Assembly (NCBI GenBank): GCA_012295275.1
Contig: CM022671.1
Span: 6,200,065-6,264,064 of the forward strand
Source: Chrysomallon squamiferum
Lineage: Eukaryota; Mollusca; Gastropoda; Neomphalida; Peltospiridae
Length of the DNA: 64,000 nucleotides
Reading direction: 5' to 3'
In this document: positions 25,901-41,400 of the stretch, piece after piece
Position numbering within the stretch: the stretch's first letter is position 1
How the letters are laid out: each line of letters opens with the position of its first letter
Notes under the pieces: generated by a model
Seen by the model: only the letters and a program-made list of their open reading frames with translations
Databases searched by the model: none
Told to the model about the DNA's origin: nothing
Program-made: the position numbers and the translations under genes

Positions 25901-28900
25901 AAATTTGCTGCTAAAAGCTGTTAAAAATAAAAAAAATTCTGACTTTTTCAAATTATTTATTTATGTATTTCACTTTTTATTTATTTATTTATTTATTTTT
26001 AATTATTTATTTATTTATTTATTTTGTAAGCATTCATTGTTAGATTTCTTAAACCCTTTAGTTGTAGCAATGTTTGTAAATTAAAATCAGTTTAAGGTTA
26101 ATTTCTTTCCATTCATTTCCATTTTTCTGGTATATGTTTCTGTTAGGATGGAATTAAATATTTTACATAAAATTTTCTGATATGTTTATGTTTTTGTTAG
26201 TATGGAATTATATATTTTACATAAAACTTGATATATATGTTTTTGTTAGTATGGGATTACATATTTTACATAAAACATTTTTTGCCAGTAAGAGTTATGA
26301 AAATATTTCTTCTTGAAATCATAACAGCATTTTTGCTACTTGCTAATAGATAAAAAGATGTCATCACTAGCAAAGATATGAACCTTACATTTTTTTTTGG
26401 TTTCTGTGTGTTTTCAAAGTATGTTAAGTGTATATTTTATATTTTGATTTTGAATATAATTTTTACTTTAATTTCGTCTCAGTTCAAAGTCCAAATGCAC
26501 AGTGTATGCTTTTTCATGTGCCAGTATCTGAGTATATATCTCCAGGAAATATGCTTGCAGATACTGATGGTCACAACATCTATAACTACAACAACAACAT
26601 CTGTTACCAGTATTTCTACAGCAACTGCTTCTATGATTTATAAATACAAAAGAGTACAACAACAAATTCAACTACTATTTTCATTATTAATAATTCTTAA
26701 CAACAAAAGTATTTGTAATAATAGTTGTAGTAGTAGTAGTTTGATGGCAAAGGTAGTTGTTGTAGTAGTGTAGTGTTAGTAGTTGTCGTTGGTATATCAG
26801 CATTGTTGTTGATGTTGTACTAGCTATAGCACTTGCAGAAGTAGTATACAGACCATTTTAAAGTTGTTTAACTTACAAAGAAAACTGTTTTACTTGATGC
26901 TAAATACAAATTAAATTCTAATGGAGGAATCTCACTCTGATATATTTGTGTTGATAATGACTTGGGTTATTTGACTGTAACAGTGACAGATAGCTGAATA
27001 AATATTTTCCACTTGGTAAATGGTGTGCAGACAAGTCTTGTTTTTGCAGACTGAACTGCCCCAGGCACACACAATTAACACAACAGTTGACTGGAGTTCA
27101 CTACCAGTAAATAATAGGTGGTAGTCTTCTGCTATTGAACACTACAGTTTTATACTTGTACCTGGTGAACCAGTGAAAAATCTCATTTACAGTAAAATTT
27201 AGTATTTCCTTATTAGACAGTGATGCAAGCCTACTTCCAATGTCAGTGTTTGATCTCTGTACATTATTTACTTACAAATTCAAAATAAAAAATAAATAAA
27301 AATTGTAGATTCTTTTGGAATAAAAAATGTACTTGCTCAAAATAAAGAAAATAATCAGTATGCATGTTTGGTCTTTTGTTGTTGTTGTTGTTGTTGTTTT
27401 CCTTTTACTAGAACAGCATACAGCATAATCTACAAACTGGACAAATGACCACTTAGGAATATATCTGCAGAATGCCTATTCAGTGCCCCCTTGATCAGTG
27501 TTGTTTTTACATATTGGCCACAAAGATACAGTTCTGACCAGTGTTAGTGTTGTGCACATGCTTACCACCCCTAGAGACCTGTACTTGACCTAGCTCAACT
27601 GACCAGTCTGAGTGACCCTTGGTTGACTTAGTGTTGTTGTTTACCAGACCAAGTGGTCATCTAATTGAAAGATTACTGCCCAGGCTACAATCACAACAAC
27701 ACTTTGTCGTCCATTGTCCACTGCGTTCTTCTTCTCCCTCTTTGTAACAGAAAAACATGTACATATTTCTCTCTTTGTGAATGCTGTTTTGTATTTACAT
27801 CAGTTATAAGCTCAGATATGTATTAATATATATATACATATATTTTCATAATTTTTAACAGATGTTTAATATATTTTCATTACTGTGAAAACTATATGTA
27901 TGTATGCACGCATGTACACAAACACACACTAATATTTAAATGTATTTTCATTATTGTGAAAACATACATATTAACACACACACACACATCCCTATATACA
28001 TACATACACAAACACATTTTCATTGTTTTTAACAATGATATGTATTAAAACACACACACAAACACACATGCAAACACATATTTTTACACAGTTTGGCAAG
28101 TTTGTTGTTATATTGCATCATTTTTAACATTAATATTTTCCTTATTGTGAGCACTGACATGCATAAACATATTTTGTAATTTTGAACACAAATTCAGATG
28201 TGTTTTAATCATTTTGTATGCACAGAATTATTTTTATGAACTTTTTTTACTGAGAATGTATGTTTATGTATTTTCATCATTTTGTTAACCTAAAACTGTC
28301 CAAATATTTTCATTGTGAACATAAGGATTTATCTTTCTTCAATGAAAAGTGTTTGTAATTATACACACATTTACATATAAAACAAATACAGATTCTTGAT
28401 ACAGAAATTTCTGCATTTAAGTCACAATTTAAAATTCAATATCCTCACATACATTTATTTCTCTTTTGTACACATTTTTTGTCTTATTTTTTCTTCTTTT
28501 TATTATTATTTTTCTTTTTATTAATTTCTATTTTTATATATTTCATTTTTCTTTATATTTATGTATTTATTTATTTTTATCTATTTATTTTCACATCAGT
28601 TTAACTGAAATGTGTTTAAAGAAAAATAAAGGCCCTCACAACAAATTTAAAAAATAACTAATTAATTAAGTATGTATTCTTTTCTTTAAAAAAAAAAAAA
28701 AAAATAATAAAATAGGAGAAATTTATTTCAAATAATTCAGATTAATATTAAATTTTAATTCCTTCCTTTCTAAAAGCTTTGTTCTGTATTACAAAACAAG
28801 TCTGGAGATACTGAAAAATGTTGAGTACTAGAATTTGGAAAACATCACTCACAGTTACACTGAATACAGTCGACTTCCTCTTAACCTAGATATTTTAAAA

Positions 28901-31316
28901 AGTGCCTGGGGGATTACAAACGAGGTTATTATCCTGTGTTTTCACAATACGTGATGACAAACAGGTATTTAAGTTTACCTGCACCTACCTGTATATTACC
29001 TGTCTGTCACCTGTCTATACCATGCTAATCTAGTTTAAAACACCTTGCATGTTTGTACATGTCGCTGTCAACCTTTTGTACAAGAAGCTCACCATTAGAG
29101 CTTCAATATTTTTATATTTTATTTCATTTCATTTTATTTTATTTTTTATTATTATTTTATTATTATTATTATTAATATTATTATTAATTTTTTTTTTTTT
29201 AATATCATTACAGAACTGTTAATTTGTTGAAAATATGATTCGTGTAAATGGCAGAATAATTTTTTTATTAATATATATGTATTTATCATTATTTTATTGA
29301 ACGTTGTTTTTTCCTGTGTATTTAAATTATTGCAGTTATTAATTAACATAAACAGTGAGTGATTAATGACTTCCCTTGCCATGTGTTGAATGTGTTGTTG
29401 TTGTTGTTGTGTTATACAACACCAGTTACTCAGTACCTCATTAGTTCAGTTCTGTGTGGACACATCATCACAACTGTTTATTTTAACCACAGGACTTTCA
29501 CAACAACAAACTTGCCAAACTGTGTCAAAGTATCTACACTGTCTCAATAACATACCATATTTTTTGACCTATTGTTTAATTTAAAATGTAACTAATTAAA
29601 CAGTGGTAACAAATTAAAATCAGTTTGCTTAGATAGGAAGTAAAAAACTGCAGTAATCAGTTGTGTTGAAGACATTGCCTGGGTTGAACATCAGTTACAG
29701 ATTTTTGTGTTAGCCTCAGAGAACACACAATATTTTATGTTCAACTTCAGATTAAAATATATGCAAGTTTGAACTGTAGATAAAATCAAGTGAATACAAG
29801 CAGAATTATGTAGTACAATATCAACATGGTTGAAATAAGTGTGTTTATAACTTTGTATCTGAATGATAGCTAATGTTTGTTAACTAGTCTCATACTGTAA
29901 CAAGTCCACTGATATAAATGTGTGTCTAGTTGTTTATATCTGAACACTAGTTAATGTTTATTAGGTAGTCTCCTACTGGAACAAGTCCACTAATTACTGT
30001 GGAATGGAAGGTGTCAGTAATATGATGTATTATTAAACTAGCAAGTCAAAGACATCATCTTCCTTATTGCACTCATCAATCTCTGACCCAATTAGAGTGA
30101 TATATCAAAGACTATGGTATGTGCTCTCCTGTATATGGGTAGGTTTTTTTATTTGTTAGATTCCTATTTTTTTTTTTGTTAGCAGACTTTTATAATGAAT
30201 GTGGAAAAGTGTGAAGTGAAATGAAGTGAGTTACATTATTGTATTTGTTTCTGAGAGTTAATAACACAGCTGAGATATTCTACACTAGAGATGTGTTTGT
30301 GTTGTGTTGCAACATCTGTACAGTTGGCTCATTAAATTCATTTATAGCAGATGCGAACAATATAGATCAATGTTTATACCCTTGAAATAATTGTGTTTTT
30401 TGATTTTCAGACATTTTCATTGCGTTAATTGAATTATTTATTGTTGTTGTTAGGTTGTTTTCTTAGTATTATTTTATTAATTTATAATTAATTTATTTAT
30501 TTTCAGTCTTTGAAGCCAAAAAATGGACTGTTCTGTTTCCTAATTAAAGCAGTAAGGGAGACAACTGCATTGGAGATGCCTGACCATGAACATGCACTTG
30601 TCATGAAGGTAAACATTTTTTTTTCTTCATGTTTTCCATTCCTTTATTATTTTTTTTAAATAATTAAAAAAAAAAAAAAAAAAAAATTCAGTTTCACTTA
30701 GTAAATTTTTAGGTTTTTATTTCCTATTCATTTCAAATCTTAAACAGAGACTTTTTAATTAAAAACAAATATGATTAATGATATTGCTTTAGGGATGTAT
30801 TAATTAATTAAATCTAATTAACCTATATTCATGTTTTATCATGTTTCAGCATATAAATCAATAAATCTGAAGGGTTTTTCTCTTTATTACTTTTTTTTTA
30901 CTATTAACAATTTTCATTTTGTTTACATGTTTAATTTCTAATTTAATTAACTCTGTTTTATTTTATTTTATTTTATTTTATTTTATTTTATTTTATAATT
31001 TATATTGTTTTGTTTAAATTTTTATTAACTGTATCATTATCTACTAGATATTCAAACACAAAATTTCTCACGAAAATGTCACAATAAAGAAACAAAAGCT
31101 CCTGTTACATTTGATTTCTGAAATCGTGTCATGCCATGTGACCTGTGTAAGAAAACTCAGACAGAATGTAGATCAGCTGACAGATAGAGATGATAAGCTG
31201 TTCTGAGTATTTATTATTTAAACATATACCACAACTGTCAACATCTTAAATTTAATTTAGTTTGTTTACAGTTATTTTTTTCAACAAAATTGTCAGGACT
31301 GCAGTTTTCTAAAACA

Positions 31317-31357
<41 letters not shown>

Positions 31358-31913
31358 AAATTGTTTGTTTTGACATCACTATATCTGAAAGCTATTATGG
31401 TTCATATTAAATATATTAGCATTAATTTAGAGCAGCTGGAATGTCTTATTGGAGTATTCATTAAAATAATTGACCAGTGTCTTGTACTGATTATCAAAGT
31501 TTATGGTATGTGTTATCCTGAATTGTGACATCATTCTTTCTCAAATCATCATTATCACACAAAACAAAATTTATAGATTAAAAAAATCTATACCTATTAA
31601 AATGTTTTGTCGTATTTTTATAATAAAGAAAAAGAAAGAAAGAAGTATAATCAAAATATGTATCAAACTTTCAAAATACATTTATTAAAATGTTTTGAGG
31701 TATTTTTTAAATATCCATTGTTTTCATTTTTAAGATATTTTGTTTTAAATAGTTAAGCTTTGAGTTAGATCTTTCTTTTTCTTACAAAACTGCTAAGTAA
31801 ACTTGGTATAACTATGAAACATTCAATAATTTTTGACTTTTCTATAAAAATAGTGATAAATGCCAAACACTACTACAACTTCCTTTTGCACGTGTGTATA
31901 TATATATATATAT

Positions 31914-31953
<40 letters not shown>

Positions 31954-34900
31954 ATGTATTTGTGCGGGTCTTTATGTGTCTGTGTGTATCTTTGTTTTTA
32001 TATGTACATACATGAGTGTGTATGTGTTCTTGTATATGTATTTGTATTTACATATTTATTTGTCTGTTTTCTTGTATGTATCTATTTGTGTATATGTACA
32101 TGAATGTAAATATGTGCATGTATGTAAACATGTATGCATTTGAATGCAGTGAGGGTAAATAATGACAAAAACAGCAAAGAAGTGGAGGCCATGTTCATTG
32201 TTTACTACTTGTACATCACATTTACAGAAATAATAACACTAATACCATCACTAATTACTGCAGCAGAATGCAACTGGAGAGTCAAGATATCGGTCAGCGA
32301 CCTTCACCTTGTTCTGTCTTCACTTCACAAAATTGGATAAGACAAAGTTTCTCTCCAAATGAAATTTATGTACAGAAAAGTTAGACTTCATTATACCCAG
32401 AATATTCGTGTCAGGATTTTTAGTTCCTGGTATCAAGCCTCATCTAACTCATTTATCAAAAATCATACAACCTTGTTCTTTTTTTTTTTGAAGGGGGTGA
32501 GGGAGGGTTTAATTATAGTAAAATTTGTTTTGAACACTTTTACTACTATCAGCTAAATACACTATAATATGTTACCTCTTTCAAGTCTTTGTTATTCAAT
32601 AACAAGTACAATGTTTACAAATCAACATGATTTACATATCTCTTCAGTGAAAATAAATTGGTATGTTCTTAAAGCATTCATTATTTATCACAAACAAAAA
32701 CAAAACAAACAAACAAACTTCAGAACCAATTCTGACAGAAGTGAAATAAGTTCAGAACAGCAAAATGATATTAACTGGGCAGCAGTGGTGAATTGAACTC
32801 CTTGACAGTGGTATATGAAACAACCATTCTCTCTTTCTTTGTTCAAACATAATATTAATACTTGGCAACATTACTTATGTAAAATTATAAAGTAAAGCAG
32901 TTGTTATAAAAACAGAACTGCTTGTAGAAAATCCATATGTCAGTTGCCAATTAGTCAGCATGTTTGTTTGATTCCCATGGTAACATGTGTGTTCTGTTGA
33001 AGAAAATATGTTATTGTGTTTATTAATTTCTCTGTTAGATAATTTCATATTGTTTAAAACTTTTCGGATTTATCACATTGTACCCATAACAAGCATACGT
33101 GAACAGCTCTGTGACACAAATTAATTGTACCTTTTTTGTGACTTGGAACAAAAAAATTGACCTTTGGCCCCTTAAAATATGTCAAATGTAACAACATAGA
33201 ATTCTTTTTTCAGCAATACTATTATATATATATATATATAACTCCAATACATTGACATCTGTATTTCTTAATTCTTTTTAAGTAATACTTACATTTACAT
33301 TTAATTATAATACATAAACATCTGTATTTCTTAATTATTTTAAAGTAATAATTACATTTTCATTTAATTGTAATACATCTTTATTTCTTAATTCATTTTA
33401 AATAATACTTACATATACATTTAATTATAATATATCAACATCTGTATTTCTTAATTATTTTAAAGTAATAATTACATTTACATTTAATTGTAATACATCT
33501 TTATTTCTTAATTCATTTTAAATGTTTACATATACATTCAATTATAATACATCAACATCTGTATTTCTTAATTCTTTTTAAGTAATACTTACATTTACAT
33601 TTAATTATAATACATCAACATCTGTATTTCTTAATTCTTTTTAAGTAATACTTACATATACATTCAATTATAGTACATAAACATCTGTATTTCTTAATTC
33701 TTTAAGTAATAATAACATTTACATTTAATTGTAATACATCTTTATTTCTTAATTCTTTTTAAGTAATAATTACAGTTACATTTAATGATAATACATAAAC
33801 ATCTGTATATCTTAATTCTTTTTAAGTAATAATTACATTTATCATTTACATTTAATTGTAATACATCTGTATTTCTTAATTCTTTTTAAGTAATACTTAC
33901 ATTTACATTTAATTATAGTACATAAACATCTGTATTTCTTAATTCTTTTTAAGTAATACTTACATTTACATTTAATTATAATACATCAACATCAGTATTT
34001 CTTAATTCTTTTTAAGTCTTAATTCTTTTTAAGTAATACTTACATTTACATTTAATTATAATACATCTGTATTTCTTAATTATTTTTAAGTAATACTTAC
34101 ATTTACATTTAATTATAATACATCAACATCTGTATTTCTTAATTCTTTTTAAGTAATACTTACATTTACATTTAATTATAATACATCAACATCTGTATTT
34201 CTTAATTCTTTTTAAGTATAATACTTACATTTACATTTAATTGTAATACATCTTTATTTCTTAATTCTTTTTAATTTAATTATAGTAATACTTACATTTT
34301 ACATTTAATTTAATTATAATACATCTTTTTTTTTTTAATTCTTTTTAAAGACATCTGTAATACTTACATTTACATTTAATTATAGTACATAAACATCTGT
34401 ATTTCTTAATTCTTTTTAAGTAATACTTACATTTACATTTAATTATAATACATCAACATCTGTATTTCTTAATTCTTTTTAAGTATAATACATTAACATT
34501 AATTCTTTTTAAGTAATAATTACATTTACATTTAATTGTAATACATAAACATCTATATTTCTTCATTCTGTTTTAAGTAATCCTACATATACATTTAATT
34601 ATAATACGTTATTTTGTGTTAAAATTATAAAATTCTAATTAATACTCATATTAAAGATTTACCGAAATATCATTTGTGTTTGACAGGATTCGAAGAAACA
34701 GGAAATTAGAGGACATTAAGAACTTCAGATAGACTGATTCTAAATTAATATTTGTTTTGGGGTTTTTTTGCATCTCAACATACTAATTTTTAATAAATAC
34801 AAAAGTATTAGGTTGTCAGAGATTTTTAATGACTTTTTTTTGACATACAGATTGAAAATGAAATAATTTATCTACCAACATGACAAACAGTGGACTGAAT

Positions 34901-37900
34901 TTTGTGTTGTTTGTTGATAAAGTTTGTTCAGGTAGTTACACTGTACATACAGATCATTATGAGACAACATGGTCCTCTAGACTCAATGTTTGAACATTTC
35001 TCGGGAAAAACAGTTAGTCGTTGGATCAGTCCTTCAAAGTTACCTTTCCTCTTTGCTCATTGCTTCTTAAAACACCAATTTAATAGTTCATTTCCCTAGT
35101 TCTGCAGTAACAGTGTTTGATTAGCAGTGATCCGTGATGGGATCAGTTGTAACACTAGCGCTTACTGGTTCTCGAGTTCGGCAGTGTTTGATTACTTCTG
35201 GTCAGATGCAGGATCACTCGTTAGTGTCAGTCCTTGTCAGTGTACATGTTTTGTAGATGATTTGTCAGTCATTATTTGTCTTAGAATCAATTCTTTAGTG
35301 TAAGGTTACATACCTGTCTGGTAGAAACATCGTTTTTTTTTTTTTTTTTTTTTTTCTTTGTGGTGAATCACTGTGATGTTGTCTTTCTTTTCTGAACCAT
35401 TTTGAACATCCAGAGAAAAACTTGCAGTTTTATCATTATTATTGTTAGTTATTGTTATTATTATTATTATTACTATTATTATGATTATTATTATTATTGT
35501 TATTATTATTGTCATTATTATTATTATTATTATTATCATTATTATTATTTTTATTATTATATCATTATCATCATGATTACTATTATTATTACTATTATTA
35601 CTACTATTACTACTATTAGTATTATTACTATTATTATTACTGTTATTATTATTATTGTTTTTTTATTATTATTATTTTATTATTATTATTATTATTATTA
35701 TTTTTATTTTTATTTGTATTTGTACTGAGGGACTTTAAAAATGTGATAGAAGTAAAAAAAATTCCCAGAAACTGTCACATTTAAACATTTCAGTTTCATT
35801 ATATTCACCTTCTAACACTTTTTATTCTACTTACGGGAAGGTGTATATAAAAAATCTTTCTTGCTTCCAGTTAATCAAGAGCATCACTTACAACACTGAG
35901 TTAATTTTTCATTACAGTGAGAGAAAAAAAACCCCTATTAATTATTAACATGTTCACACATCATTAAACAAGTATTCATCTATTTACTGTGGTGAGTAAT
36001 GTAAATATTTGACAGGGAGAGGGGAACATTGAGTATGTGATTGAAGCATCTGACCATCATGAAATGATGTCATGGCTTGAAGTACTAGGAAGAGTTATCC
36101 ATCAAGAACGACTCCCTGGAGATGAGGCAGCTGGGACATCAGTCATGTAAGTGTGTCAGTAACAGTAAATAACTTAGTTAAAAATGTGACAGTAGCTGAA
36201 TAACTTACAATTAAAAATGTGTCAGTAGCTGAATAACTTACAATAAAAAATGTGTCAGTAACAGTAAATAACTTACAATTAAAAATGTGTCAGTAACAGT
36301 AAATAACTTACAATTAAAAATGTGTCAGTAAGAAATAACTTACAATTAAAAATGTGTCAGTAACAGTAAATAACTTACTACTAAAAGTCTGTCAGTAACA
36401 GTAAATAAGTTATGAAAGTCTGTCAGTAACAAGAAGTAACTTATGAAAGTGTGTCAATAACAGTAAATAACTTTCAATTAAAAATGTGTCAGCAACAGTA
36501 AATAACTTACTACTAAAAGTCTGTCTATAACAGTAAATAAGTTATGAAAGTCTGTCAGTAACAGTAAATAAGTTATGAAAATGTGCCAATAACAGTAAAT
36601 AACTTGCCATTTAAGTAACTACTACAAGCGTCAGTAACAGTAAATAACTTACAATTAAAAATGTGTCAGTAGCTGAATAACTTACATTTAAAAGTGTGTC
36701 AGTAATAGTAAATAACTTACAATTAAAAATGTGTCAGTAACAGTAAATAACTTACTACTAAAAGTCTGTCTATAACAGTAAATAAGTTATGAAAGTCTGT
36801 CAGTAACAATAAATAAGTTATGAAAGTCTGTCAATAACAGTAAATAACTTGCCATTTAAGTAACTACTACAAGTGTCAGTAACAGTAAATAAGTTATGAC
36901 TAAAAGTGTGTCAGTAACAGTAAATAACTTACAATTAAAAATGTGTCAGTAACAGTAAATAACTTACTACTAAAAGTCTGTCAATAACAGTAAATAAGTT
37001 ATGAAAGTCTGTCAGTAACAGTAAATAACTTACTACTAAAAGTGTGTCAGTCATGGTAAATAACTTATTACTAAAAATGTGTCAGTAACAGTAAATAACT
37101 TATTACTAAAAGTATGTCAGTAAAACAGTAAATAACTTACAACCAAAAGTATGTCAGCAACAGTAAATAACTTATGACTAAAGGTGTGTCAGTAAAACGG
37201 TAAATAACTTAAAATTAAAAGTGTCAGTAAAACAGTAAATAACTTATGTCTAAAGGTAGGTCGGTAAAACAGTAAATAACTAACAACTAATAGTGTGACA
37301 GTAAAACAGTACATAACTTAAAACTAAAAGTGTCAGTAACAGTAAATAACTTACTAGTAAAAGTGTCAGTAACAGTAAATAACTTACTACTAAAAATGTG
37401 TCAGTAACAGTAAATAACTTACAACTAAAAGTGTGTCAGTAAAACAGTAAATAACTTACAACTAAAAGTGTGACAGTAAAACAGTACATAACTTAAAACT
37501 AAAAGTGTGACAGTAAAACAGTACATAACTTAAAACTAAAAGTGTGTCAGTAACAGTAAATAACTTACAACTAAAAGTGTGTCAGTAAAAGTAAATAACT
37601 TACGACTAAAAACCAGCTTAGTCATAAGGTCATGGTAAGTGTCTTCCTGTTTATGGGTATGTCCATGTAAAATTTCATTTGCTGCTAACTGAAAAGGGGT
37701 AACCCATCACATGATGGCAGCTGATTTCCTGATTCGTTACGTTTTGTCTTTAACAGTGTATGTTAATGAACAGTAAATAAAATATTTCTTTCATTTTTAT
37801 AAAAATAAATTATATACACAGAGTATCTAGTCACCAGTCTTGTTGATTCATAAACAATTTTATATTTTTCTGTTTACAAAATGTCAAAAATATGAATTTC

Positions 37901-38365
37901 TCTTTATGCAAAAATATAACGAACTTTGATGTCTTTGAAAAGTGAATTCTGTTATTTATATATTGTTAAGTTTTGTCATAAAAAGTTTTAGATAATCAGG
38001 TGCTGTTTAGTTCTGATTACAGAAAATTCATTAATGTACTTGAAAATGTTCTGTTTACTCATAAGTTCCTTTAATTTTATTCTTAAATATTTTATATTTA
38101 ACTTTACTTTAAAACATTTTTCTATTATTATGAGTTTCCATATTTTTGAGAACAGAAAAAACAAAACTTAACAAACACATTTATTAATAAACAGAATGAT
38201 AAACTTCTTTTTTAAACAAGTAAATTTGTCACATTATTATCATCATTAATTTAATTTTTTTATATATAAACAAACAAGATAAAGTTTAACAGTGAAATAT
38301 TAACTGTTGGTGTCTGTTATTAAAATGTTTTTTTTTTCTTTTCAAATATATTTTGTATATTATTA

Positions 38366-38418
<53 letters not shown>

Positions 38419-38442
38419 TATTTTTTATTTATTTATTTATTT

Positions 38443-38473
<31 letters not shown>

Positions 38474-41400
38474 TTTTTTCTTTTTGTTCTTTTAGTTATT
38501 TATTTTATTAACATATATATTTTTTTTCCAGGCGACCAAGACTTCCTACTGCACCTTCAGGATCAATAGAGAGAAAAGGTACAAATATAATAAATGTTTA
38601 TCAACAACACAACAATAAATAAACATAGATCCAATACAAATGTCTTTCATGAACCAGTTTCATTTTCAAAAATATAAATGTGTTGTGTGTCTGTGTGTCT
38701 GTACATGTGTGTGTGAAATTTAACTAGCTTTCTTTCATCTACCCACAACAAAGCTGAGGCTTGTTTTTGAGAACAACTGGATCAGCTGTAGATTTATGTG
38801 TGTTAAATATTGATTTGTTGAGTTTCTACTGTAACTCCATGCTGTGTCACAGTGACATTTCTCTTTCACCATGGTCCTTTTTTCTTTTCTTCTTTTTTTT
38901 TTAAATTTTAAAAAAATACTAAATTACAAATATGCTGAGAGTTTAACTGCTTGGTCTTTTTGTATACATGTATAGTTGTTGGGGGTTTTTTGTACAAAAA
39001 AAGAAATGAAGAAGAGAAAGAATCGCCAAACAGAAAAATGTTTGTGTTAAATGAAAGGTTTTATTACTTTGTTTATCTTTTTTTCTTATTTCACATAAAT
39101 AACTTCACCTACTCTGTGAAACATATATCTCATATTAATTGAATACTTGACAAAAACAACCCCCCAGAAAAGTTTAAATTCAATTTTATTTTTTGGAGAC
39201 AAATCTGTTTATAATCCAGCAAAGGTTTCTGTTAATAGTCAGTAAATGATCATTTCAGTCAGCATTGCTGTTAAAATTTATTTATCTATTTATTTATTTA
39301 TCATGTTGTTGTCACTGATATTTATCAATTTTTTTTTTTTATTAACTTAATGATTATTTGCCATTTTATTGATGTCAGATAAGTGATATTATTATGCTAA
39401 CTTTTGTTGTCAAACATTTATATTTTATTTATTTATTTACTTAATTACTTAATTTATTAGTTACTTTTTTTTAATTATTTACTTTACTTTTCTTTACTTT
39501 ACATATCTTACCTTATCTTATTTATTTTTTGTTTGTTGTTTTTTTTTTTTTATTTAATTAATTTTAGTTCATTTATTTCTGCTGGTATATCATTTATTCC
39601 TGTTGTTTGGTATGAACATTGCAAAATGACCTTTGTTCTGACAAAATTTAGCTTGAAAACATCAGAATTATGAAATAGTCAGTTGTTATCCATGGATCTA
39701 GAAAATATTTAACTGTATAAACTGAAATAACTGAGTAAATACATCTACTGTATCTTTAGTGTGTTTGTATCTTCTCTGTGTATGTGAGTTAGTGAAAGCA
39801 AGTAGCAACGATTTATGAAGTAAACAAGGTTAACATTTCAGAAAACCAAATTTTAATACTGAAAGCTCCAAGATATTTGCTTCAGGCACAAATTAACTTT
39901 CTTCACATTTCAAGACTCTCAAACTTCTTGTCTCTCGGCTTAGAATTCCACTTTGATTTTTAACTTAAAACTTTTTTCTTTTATTTCTGACATTTTGACT
40001 CTTACAAGTGTACAATTAGGTGTACCCACTTAACCTTAATACTCATATCACCTAATAATACCGCAGACCAAATTTTACTCTTTAAATGTCTTTCTAATTA
40101 TAAAATAATAATGGGTTTCTAAATTTTTATTGTTAAATGATTGTCTAAATTCTTGTTATTAAATGTTGGTCTAAATTTTTGGTGGTCTGTGGTTTTTGTT
40201 TAGTTATGACAAGTCCAACTTCCAGTTTTTATTTTGAATAATTAAACATTGAACTGAATTGTTTTGTCCATTTGTCTTCTCCATAAGCATTTCACAAGTT
40301 TTTGTTTTAATTATTAACAGTAACAGATACTGTTAATATATTACTGTTCCCTTTAGTGGTATATATTATAGGGTCATTCCGTGTCAAATCACCCAATGGT
40401 TTAAACCCGACCGTCTCAGATTTTTATGAAACTTGGCATACTTGTTGACTGGGATCCCACAGCACCAAATCTGAAATGTTAGCCCAATCAGACCAGTGGT
40501 GTGGGAGATACGGCCCACGGAATTTTGAGATTTTTGCCAAAAATGGGTGTGACCACCAACCTTAGAACCCTCATATCTCAGGAACTACTGGGCCAATCTT
40601 CATAAAATTGGTATTGTTAGAAAGGCAAAATGACAAGGATACCAAATCTGCCATTTTTGTTTAGTTTGGAAAATACTGGAGTACCTTGACCTTTTGACCT
40701 TTGCTATGACCTTGAAATTGACCATGTGGATCATGTTATCTTGAGATGACCTTTATTGAAATTTAATCTCCCACATGTTAACTAAAACATATAAAAGTTT
40801 CCTGGGTGTAATATTTTTTGTTTAGCCACAATATAGATTCAAAAAATGCACATACATGAAAATAACACCTTTTCAGCCATTAACATCTGATTGACTAAAA
40901 CCTGAATGATCAATTCTGGATTCTAGGAATCACCATCTCTCTTGATCATCAAGTAAGACATTGTAGGCCTACATGTATGCATAAAGTTCACATATAAAAG
41001 TTTCCTGGGTATAATATTTTTTGTTTAGCCATAATATTTTTTGTTTAGCCATAATAGAGATTTAAAAAAATGCATACCTGCATGGATGATTGATACAATG
41101 CATTACAATGTACATTTTCTCTGAGACTAAAAACTCATCTTTGGAGTTAAAACCCACCTGACATGTCTGAAGGAATGCCTGAAGGATATGAAAAGATGCC
41201 AAATGGCATGACATATTCTACACAATCAGGCTCAAAGGATTAACAGGAAGTGATTCTTCAGGCAGGTCAGGAACTCCTTTAGATTCCCTGGTGCAATCCC
41301 CATTTAGCACATGGCAGTTAGAAGTTTAAGACAAAGAAGTTTCTTCATCTGCATTTCTTTGACAATCTGAAGCTTTTTAAGTTGGACACAATGTCAGATG

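Larger units (their letters stand above)
30609..36015 (+). other. SH2B: SH2B intron 2
   Basis: 5.4 kb containing (CA)n at 31322-31355, (TG)n at 31915-31951, a 62-bp minisatellite (33241-34600) and a long imperfect (ATT)n tract (35437-35712). No coding sequence was recognised. Confidence 0.8.

Noticed and set aside
36147-37613. Regular short repeats that might be taken for a CRISPR array
   Set aside because: There are no unique spacers, the units are contiguous, and the locus is a eukaryotic intron.
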